From Actinoplanes sp. NBC_00393 (GTDB taxonomy: Bacteria > Actinomycetota > Actinomycetes > Mycobacteriales > Micromonosporaceae), in the NCBI RefSeq assembly GCF_036053395.1, contig NZ_CP107942.1, positions 5,608,501-5,672,500 on the forward strand: a stretch of DNA of 64,000 bases, read 5' to 3'. Position 1 is the first letter of the stretch. Every line of letters begins with the position of its first letter. Both the position numbers and the translations under genes were made by a program. Below, piece by piece: positions 58,811-64,000 of this stretch. Under the pieces are notes generated by a model. The model searched no databases. It saw nothing but the letters and a program-made list of their open reading frames with translations, and was not told the origin of the DNA.

Positions 58811-60217
58811 ATGAAATCGAAATGGTGGGGCGGCCTCGCGGCCGTCCTGACCGCCGGCGCCGCGGCGCTCACGATGGCTCAGCCGGCTCAGGCTGCCGCA
58901 GGTTTCACCGTCTCCGGCACCCGCATCCTCGACGCCAACGGCAACACCTTCGTGATGCGCGGGGTCAACCACGCGCACACCTGGTACCAGGACCGCACTC
59001 CCCAGGCCCTCGCCGACATCAAGGCGCTCGGCGCCAACACCGTCCGGGTCGTGCTCGGCAGCGGGCAGCGCTGGGGACCGGACAGCGCCGCCAACGTCTC
59101 CACCGTGATCAGCCAGTGCAAGGCGAACCGGTTGATCTGCGTCCTCGAGGTCCACGACACCACCGGGTACGGCGAGCAGTCCGGCGCCGCGACCCTGGCG
59201 CAGGCCGTCGACTACTGGATCTCGATCAAGAGCGCGCTCGACGGCCAGGAGAACTTCGTCATCCTGAACATCGGCAACGAGCCGTACGGCAACGGCTCGA
59301 CCGCGTCGAACTGGACCGCCGACACCAAGTCGGCGATCACCCGGCTGCGTTCCGCCGGCTTCCAGCACCAGATCATGGTGGACGCGCCGAACTGGGGCCA
59401 GGACTGGCAGTTCATCATGCGCGACAACGCCGCCTCGGTGTTCGCCGCCGACCCGCAGAAGAACACCGTCTTCTCGATCCACATGTACGGCGTGTTCGAC
59501 ACCGCCGCGGAGATCACCGACTACCTGGGCCGGTTCCAGACCGCGAACCTGCCGATCGTGGTCGGCGAGTTCGGTTTCGACCACTCCGACGGCAACCCCG
59601 ACGAGGACACCATCTTCGCCACCGCGCAGCAGCGCGGCATCGGGTACCTCGGCTGGTCGTGGTCGGGCAACGGTGGCGGCGTCGAGTACCTCGACATGGT
59701 CACCGGCTTCAACGCGGCGCAGCTGACCACCTGGGGCCAGCGGATCTTCAACGGCGCCAACGGCATCAAGGCGACCTCGCGGGAGGCGACGGTCTTCGGC
59801 GGCACGTCCTCGCCGTCGCCCTCGTCTTCGGCGTCGCCCAGCAACCCGTCCTCACCGTCTCCGTCGCCCAGCAACCCGTCCTCACCGTCTCCGTCGCCCA
59901 GCAACCCGGGCACCGGCGGGTGCACCGCGACCTACACGGTGAACAACTCGTGGCCGGGCGGCTTCCAGGGCACCGTGACCGTGAAGGCCGGCGCGGCCGC
60001 GATCAACGGCTGGACCGTCACCTGGACCTGGCCCAACGGCCAGCGCTTCACCAACAGCTGGAACGCCAGTGTGACCAGCTCGGGTGAGACGGTCACCGCC
60101 CGCAACGCCGCCTACAACGGCAAGCTCGCCGCGGGTGGCGAGGCCAGCTTCGGGTTCACCGCCTCCCGGGGAACCACCAACAACGCTCCGTCGCCGATCG
60201 CCTGCGCCGCGAGCTGA
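58811..60217 (+). CDS. Secreted endo-beta-1,4-mannanase, GH5_8 with CBM2
   Basis: 468 residues. A Sec signal peptide (cleavage near AQPAQAAA) precedes a GH5 subfamily 8 barrel of about 300 residues: TRILDANGNTFVMRGVNHAH, VLEVHDTTGYGEQSG, the acid-base Glu in ILNIGNEPYG, SIHMYGVF and the nucleophile Glu in PIVVGEFGFDHSDG. A Ser-Pro linker built from 30-bp DNA repeats leads to a C-terminal CBM2 (GCTATYTVNNSWPGGFQGTV, INGWTVTWTWPNGQ) that binds cellulose. It hydrolyses mannan chains outside the cell to oligosaccharides. ATG with an AGGGAGGAAG ribosome site; the CebR-type operator indicates control by cello-oligosaccharides. Confidence 0.95.
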   Translation: MKSKWWGGLAAVLTAGAAALTMAQPAQAAAGFTVSGTRILDANGNTFVMRGVNHAHTWYQDRTPQALADIKALGANTVRVVLGSGQRWGPDSAANVSTVISQCKANRLICVLEVHDTTGYGEQSGAATLAQAVDYWISIKSALDGQENFVILNIGNEPYGNGSTASNWTADTKSAITRLRSAGFQHQIMVDAPNWGQDWQFIMRDNAASVFAADPQKNTVFSIHMYGVFDTAAEITDYLGRFQTANLPIVVGEFGFDHSDGNPDEDTIFATAQQRGIGYLGWSWSGNGGGVEYLDMVTGFNAAQLTTWGQRIFNGANGIKATSREATVFGGTSSPSPSSSASPSNPSSPSPSPSNPSSPSPSPSNPGTGGCTATYTVNNSWPGGFQGTVTVKAGAAAINGWTVTWTWPNGQRFTNSWNASVTSSGETVTARNAAYNGKLAAGGEASFGFTASRGTTNNAPSPIACAAS

Positions 60218-60229
60218 AGCATCACTCCT

Positions 60230-60265
60230 GCCGGTGCCGTGGGCTCGCCTGCCCGCGGCACCGGC
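60230..60265. terminator. Terminator hairpin between mannanase and tetR
   Basis: Stem GCCGGTGCCG / CGGCACCGGC (10 bp, perfect), extended inside by GGG/CCC across one mismatch, with TCTTT after the right arm. It starts 13 bp after the mannanase stop and serves the convergent tetR gene too. Confidence 0.88.
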
Positions 60266-60297
60266 TCTTTGCTCACCGAACAGCACAGCCGTTCTGC

Positions 60298-60933
60298 TCA
60301 CCGGACGGCGTAGTCGGCCAGACCCGGCTCCAGCAGGGCGAAAGCCTCCCCGGCCAGGGCGGTCACCGCCTCCGCGATCTCGTGATCGGGGCGGCTGTCG
60401 AGCGTACGCCGCAGGGTTTCCTCAAAAAGCAGGCGCAGGACGCCGCCCATCTGGGCGGCCGCGACGCGCGGCCGGAGGTCTCCGGCGGACCTCCCGGTGA
60501 TCTCTGCCAGAGCCTCTGCCAGCGACCGTTCCCGTTCGTCGTGGAACTCGCGCAGCCGGGCCGTCAGCGCCGGACTCGCGGTGATCATGCGGGCGAACCC
60601 CGGGCCGGAGAAACCGATCACCGGATCGTGCGCGGCGAGAGCGCCCAGCAGCGAGCGGCGCAGCGCAGCCAGGGCGGACTCGCCGGGCAGCCGGTCGCGG
60701 ACCGCGTCGGCCGGCCCGTGGATGAACGGGCCCTGCAGATCGAGCGCAAGATCCTCCTTGCGCGGGAAGTAGTTGGTGACCGTCATCTTGGCGACCTGCG
60801 CGGCCGCCGCCACCTCGGCGATCGTCACGTTGTCGAAGCCGCGCTCCAAGAACAAGCGGGTGGCCTGGTGGGAGATGTGCTCGCGGGTCTGCTGCTTCTT
60901 GCGCTCCCGCAGCCCGGACGGTCGGTCGATCAC
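60298..60933 (-). CDS. TetR-family regulator divergent from virginiamycin B lyase
   Basis: 211 residues from a GTG at 60933; the longer frame to 60966 lacks conserved sequence. The DNA-binding domain LRERKKQQTREHISHQATRL, FLERGFDNVTIAEVAAAAQV with AKMTVTNYFPRKEDL is typical of TetR proteins of the MAB_4687-like group common in actinomycetes. The C-terminal domain is helical and should bind an effector, perhaps a streptogramin or related compound. A palindrome that overlaps the divergent promoter is its likely operator. Confidence 0.92.
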   Translation of the reverse strand: MIDRPSGLRERKKQQTREHISHQATRLFLERGFDNVTIAEVAAAAQVAKMTVTNYFPRKEDLALDLQGPFIHGPADAVRDRLPGESALAALRRSLLGALAAHDPVIGFSGPGFARMITASPALTARLREFHDERERSLAEALAEITGRSAGDLRPRVAAAQMGGVLRLLFEETLRRTLDSRPDHEIAEAVTALAGEAFALLEPGLADYAVR

Positions 60934-60959
60934 GCCGCTACTATAGCGGAAAATTAGGC

Positions 60960-60988
60960 TTGACATATTTTTAGGTTCGACCTAAATT
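60960..60988 (+). promoter_or_regulatory. Promoter of the virginiamycin B lyase gene with embedded operator
   Basis: TTGACA at 60960-60965 and TAAATT at 60983-60988 are separated by the ideal 17 bp. The spacer is almost filled by the palindrome TTTAGGT-TCG-ACCTAAA (60970-60986), so repressor binding would block polymerase directly. The expected transcription start coincides with the GTG at 60995, implying a leaderless mRNA. Confidence 0.85.
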
Positions 60989-60994
60989 CGAACG

Positions 60995-61861
60995 GTGACA
61001 GTTGAAGAGTTCTCCGTAGACCGCGGTCCCTACGCGCTGACCACCGGACCTGACGGCGCTCTCTGGTTCACCCTCGTGCACAGCGGGCGGATCGGCCGGC
61101 TGATGCCCGGTCAGGAGCCGGTCACCTATCCCGTCAGTCCGCAGAGCGGGCCGACGATCATCACCGCGGGGCCGGACGGCGCTCTGTGGTTCACCGAATA
61201 TCAGGGGCATCGCATCGGGCGGATCACCGTCGACGGCGAGGTCACCGAGTTCGAGCTGCCCACCCCGGAGTGCGGGCCGTTCGGGATCACCGCGGGGCCG
61301 GACGGTGCCCTGTGGTTCACGATGACCGCCGCCGACCGGGTCGGGCGGATCACCACCGACGGCAAGGTCACCGAGTTCGACCTGCCGGTGAGCGGCGCGT
61401 TCGCGTCGGCGATCACGGCCGGCGGGGACGGCGGCCTGTGGTTCGCCCTCAACCAGGGCAACGCGATCGGCCGGATCGGGACCGACGGGGCCATCGCCGT
61501 GCATCCGCTGCCGACCGAGGGCGCCGCGCCGGTCGGGATCGCCGCCGGGCCGGACGGCGCCGTGTGGTTCGTGGAGATCGGGGCCGGCCAGATCGGGCGA
61601 ATCACGCCGGACGGCGCGATCGAGGAGTTTCCGCTGCCCAACCGGGCGGCGCGCCCGCACGCCGTCGTGGTCGACGGCGACGGGACGCCGTGGTTCACCG
61701 AGTGGGGCGCCAACCGGGTCGCCCGGATCGCGGCGGACGGCACGGTGACCGGCTACGACCTGCCGACGCCGAAATCCGAGCCGCACGGGATCGCGGTGGG
61801 CCCGGACGGGGCGTTGTGGACCGCTCTGGAGTTCGGCGCGCTGGCCCGGATCACCCGCTGA
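60995..61861 (+). CDS. vgb: Virginiamycin B lyase (streptogramin B lyase, Vgb)
   Basis: 288 residues, near the usual 290-300. A seven-bladed beta-propeller that linearises type B streptogramins by a lyase reaction at the ester bond, with Mg2+. Each blade shows the pattern TAGPDGALWFTE...GRIT. Residues corresponding to the known active site are visible in the last blades: His in AARPHAVVV, Glu in WFTEWGANRVARI and Glu/His in KSEPHGIAVGPDG. The GTG coincides with the predicted transcript start. Some Vgb-like proteins are unrelated propellers, so resistance is likely but not proven. The following gene is 23 bp downstream. Confidence 0.9.
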   Translation: MTVEEFSVDRGPYALTTGPDGALWFTLVHSGRIGRLMPGQEPVTYPVSPQSGPTIITAGPDGALWFTEYQGHRIGRITVDGEVTEFELPTPECGPFGITAGPDGALWFTMTAADRVGRITTDGKVTEFDLPVSGAFASAITAGGDGGLWFALNQGNAIGRIGTDGAIAVHPLPTEGAAPVGIAAGPDGAVWFVEIGAGQIGRITPDGAIEEFPLPNRAARPHAVVVDGDGTPWFTEWGANRVARIAADGTVTGYDLPTPKSEPHGIAVGPDGALWTALEFGALARITR

Positions 61862-61884
61862 CGCACTCGCGACGAGAGGAACCG

Positions 61885-62466
61885 ATGTCAAACCCCGAGT
61901 TCGACCGCCAAGTTCGCAATCTGATCGACCTGGGCTATCCGGCGCAGGTCGAGGACAAGCTCGAGCCGCTGCGCGAGCTCGCCGGCGACACGGCGTTTCT
62001 GCTGGTCGTCACCAGGACGCTGGTGCCGGTCGAGGAGATGATGCCGCGCACCACCCTGGCCGGGAAGAAGAAGCCCGGCTTCGTGGACGGTTCGTTCGAG
62101 CCGGGCTCGCTGGAGCGGTTCGTCGCCACCCCGGCCACCGCCATGCCCGGTCACGACGCCTATCTCCTGCTCGGCGCTGAGCGGGGCGAGGAGTTCTGCG
62201 GCGTCGTGCCGAACGACGCGATGGCGACCATCGCCGACCGCGGCCGCACCCCGCTCACCATCGAGGAGGGCATCGCGCTGATCACCCACTTCCCCGAGCT
62301 GCTGGAGAAGAACAAATGCTTCTCGCTCGGCGGCTCCCGGTCCACCGACCGGCGGGTTCCGGCCCTGTGGATCAGCCAGCAGGCGCCGAAGCTCGGCTGG
62401 TGCTGGGCCGGCAATCCGCACACCTGGCTCGGCATGGCGTCAGCCGCAGCCCGCGTCGCCCCGTAA
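61885..62466 (+). CDS. DUF5701-like hypothetical protein
   Basis: 193 residues from an ATG with GAGAGGA as ribosome site. It resembles the DUF5701 family of actinobacterial proteins with no known function, recognised by IDLGYPAQVEDKLEPLREL, LAGKKKPGFVDGSFEPGSLE, AYLLLGAERGEEFCGVVPND and the C-terminal LGWCWAGNPHTWLGMASAAA. No signal, no membrane segment. It is close behind the virginiamycin B lyase gene on the same strand and may be co-transcribed from the same regulated promoter. Confidence 0.8.
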   Translation: MSNPEFDRQVRNLIDLGYPAQVEDKLEPLRELAGDTAFLLVVTRTLVPVEEMMPRTTLAGKKKPGFVDGSFEPGSLERFVATPATAMPGHDAYLLLGAERGEEFCGVVPNDAMATIADRGRTPLTIEEGIALITHFPELLEKNKCFSLGGSRSTDRRVPALWISQQAPKLGWCWAGNPHTWLGMASAAARVAP

Positions 62467-62576
62467 CCCGCCCGTCACCGGATTGAGACCCAGCGCACAC
62501 CCCCTTGAACAGCCGCTACACAACTTGAAGTGTCAAGATTCGGCCTGCTCTACGGGGAGAGTCGGGGGATGCGCGG

Positions 62577-63857
62577 ATGAAGTGGGCCAGGACGGCTGTC
62601 ACGGCCACGGTGGCGATGGGCGCCGCCGCGGGGCTGTATGTGGCTCTCGGCCGCGAGGACGACCCGGACCAGGCCCCGTCCAGCGCCGCCGTGGTTCCGT
62701 CAGCCGCGCCGACCGCGGTGACCGAGGTCAAGGCGCCCGAGGTCAAGGTCCTCGAGTCGGTCGAGGAGCCACTGCCGTGGGTCGGCACCTGGGCGGTGGC
62801 CGTCCAGCCTCGCGGCCGGGCCTTCGCACGGCAGACGCTGCGCCAGATCGTGCACACCAGCATCGGCGGGACCAGCGCCCGGGTGCGGCTGTCCAACGCG
62901 TACGGGGCTCGCCCCCTCACGGTGAGCAGCGTGCACCTGGCCCGGCGGTTGACGGACAGTGCGATCGACCCGGCCACCGATCAGCCGGTGACGTTCGGCG
63001 GCAAGACCTCGGTGACGATCCCGGCCGGCGAGTCGGCGGTCAGCGACCCGGTCGCCTTCGCGGTGCCGGCCGACAGCGACCTCGCGGTGAGTGTGTACCT
63101 GCCGAAGAACACCGGCACGAGCACCCGCCACGGGTTCGCCGGCCGGCACAACTACATCGCGTCCGGCGACCAGGCGTCGTCCGCGGACCTGCGCGGGGCG
63201 AAAACCGTCAAGAGCTACTTCTTCCTGGCCGGCGTCGACGTGCAGAATGCGAAGGCGACCGGCTCGGTGGTCACCTTCGGCGCCTCGATCACCGACGGCG
63301 TCGCCTCGTCCTTCAACGCCAACCGCCGCTGGCCCGACCTGCTCTCCGACCGGTTGCGGGCGTCCGGCCGCACCGTCGGCGTGCTCAACACCGGCATCAG
63401 CGGCAACCGGTTCACCTCGGACCGCAGCGGCGAGAGCGCCGCCAAACGCTTCGACCGCGACGTCCTGCAGCAGCCCGGCGTCCGCTGGGTGATCATCTCG
63501 GACGACGCGATCAACGACCTCGGCCACGGCGCCTCCCCCGCCCGGCTCAAGGACGAACTGCGCGACCTCGTCGACCGCGGCCACGACGCCGGCATCAAGG
63601 TGATCTGCTCGACGCTCACCCCGTTCCGCGGCGCCGGCTACTGGACCCAACGCGGCGAACAGGGCCGCACCGAGATCAACGCCTTCATCCGCTCCGGCCG
63701 CAGCGGCTGCGACGCCGTCCTCGACCAAGATCGCGCCACCCACGACCCGGCCTCCCCCACCCGCTTCCTGGACAAATACGACTCCGGCGACCATTTGCAC
63801 CCGGACAGCCAGGGCATGCAGGCCATCGCCAACGCGGTCAACTTGCGCTGGTTCTGA
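62577..63857 (+). CDS. Membrane-anchored or secreted SGNH/GDSL hydrolase with variant blocks
   Basis: 426 residues. An N-terminal hydrophobic segment (AVTATVAMGAAAGLYVAL) is followed by a Pro/Ala/Val linker and a beta-rich domain with RQIVHTSIGGTSARVRLSN, VVFGASITDG being the nucleophile block further on. Block I reads GAS where most members have GDS. Block II is NTGISGNRF, block III is DDAIND (Ala for the usual Gly), and block V is the intact DHLHPDSQGMQ with Asp and His. The whole layout matches the actinobacterial extracellular esterases with an N-terminal beta domain. Substrate unknown; it ends 143 bp before the window edge. Confidence 0.85.
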   Translation: MKWARTAVTATVAMGAAAGLYVALGREDDPDQAPSSAAVVPSAAPTAVTEVKAPEVKVLESVEEPLPWVGTWAVAVQPRGRAFARQTLRQIVHTSIGGTSARVRLSNAYGARPLTVSSVHLARRLTDSAIDPATDQPVTFGGKTSVTIPAGESAVSDPVAFAVPADSDLAVSVYLPKNTGTSTRHGFAGRHNYIASGDQASSADLRGAKTVKSYFFLAGVDVQNAKATGSVVTFGASITDGVASSFNANRRWPDLLSDRLRASGRTVGVLNTGISGNRFTSDRSGESAAKRFDRDVLQQPGVRWVIISDDAINDLGHGASPARLKDELRDLVDRGHDAGIKVICSTLTPFRGAGYWTQRGEQGRTEINAFIRSGRSGCDAVLDQDRATHDPASPTRFLDKYDSGDHLHPDSQGMQAIANAVNLRWF

Positions 63858-63871
63858 AGGGAAAGACCTTT

Positions 63872-63929
63872 CGGCGTACGACAGAGCCGCGATCTCGCTG
63901 CCACTCCGGGCCCCAGCGCGGCCGCCGGG
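63872..63929. repeat. Dispersed intergenic element, copy C (short form)
   Basis: Begins TTCGGCGTACGACAGAGCC and ends GGGCCCCAGCGCGGCCGCC, the same borders as copies A and B but with a shorter middle. The remaining sequence to 64000 shows no gene. Confidence 0.5.
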
Positions 63930-64000
63930 CCCATGTAGGTGGTTGCGCAGGAGATGCTGCCGCTCCAAGCCGCAGCGTTGGTGCCGAGCCGCAGCCCTTG

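Overview
The window is high-GC DNA from a filamentous actinomycete, most likely of the Micromonosporaceae (Actinoplanes-like). That assignment is an inference from base composition, ECF42 and SARP-free regulatory style, leaderless genes and the gene families present. No rRNA, tRNA or CRISPR array is visible. There is one insertion sequence and an unusually large amount of tandem and dispersed intergenic repeat DNA.

From 4.5 to 18.3 kb and again from 26.6 to 34.9 kb lie two blocks of an aerobic steroid (cholesterol-type) degradation regulon. Block one holds hsaA-hsaD-hsaC-hsaB (A/B-ring meta-cleavage), the divergent kshA-orf76-kshB (3-ketosteroid 9alpha-hydroxylase with an unknown 76-residue protein between its components), hsaE-hsaG-hsaF with an extra flavoprotein gene, and the divergent kstD. 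Block two holds ltp2, a fused chsH2-chsH1 gene, chsE2 and chsE1 (last side-chain beta-oxidation cycle), the divergent repressor gene kstR, an SRPBCC gene, a second kstD and a hotdog thioesterase gene. Four 14-bp sites matching the KstR consensus TNNAACNNGTTNNA sit in exactly the four divergent promoter regions of these blocks, so the clusters are probably de-repressed together.

Between the blocks (18.3 to 26.6 kb) are repeat arrays, a YciI/ECF42 sigma pair, an IS5-type element that interrupts a gene and left a 3-bp target duplication, a damaged ECF sigma gene, a TetR-glycosyltransferase pair, an alpha/beta hydrolase that has lost its nucleophile region, and a lipoprotein gene. From 35 to 43.5 kb is a mixed stretch: two small membrane proteins, a Tat-exported pectinesterase, a hybrid histidine kinase, an unrecognised 438-residue protein, a Tat-exported serine hydrolase and a PEP-mutase-family enzyme.

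From 43.9 to 60.2 kb is a probable galactomannan-utilisation locus: GH2 beta-mannosidase, GH36 alpha-galactosidase, a ROK regulator, a LacI-type sensor domain without a DNA-binding domain, a five-gene family-5 ABC importer, a small SGNH esterase, and a secreted GH5_8 mannanase with a CBM2 whose upstream region carries a perfect CebR/CelR-type palindrome. The last 3.7 kb holds a TetR-virginiamycin B lyase pair with an operator lying inside the promoter, a DUF5701-like gene and a second SGNH hydrolase gene.

The most unexpected structural signal is that four intergenic regions with mutually different sequences each hold tandem arrays of 61 to 63 bp period, mostly with a dyad in every unit. There is also a dispersed element of about 97 bp in three intergenic regions, and a 103-bp triplication that stays open in three successive reading frames.
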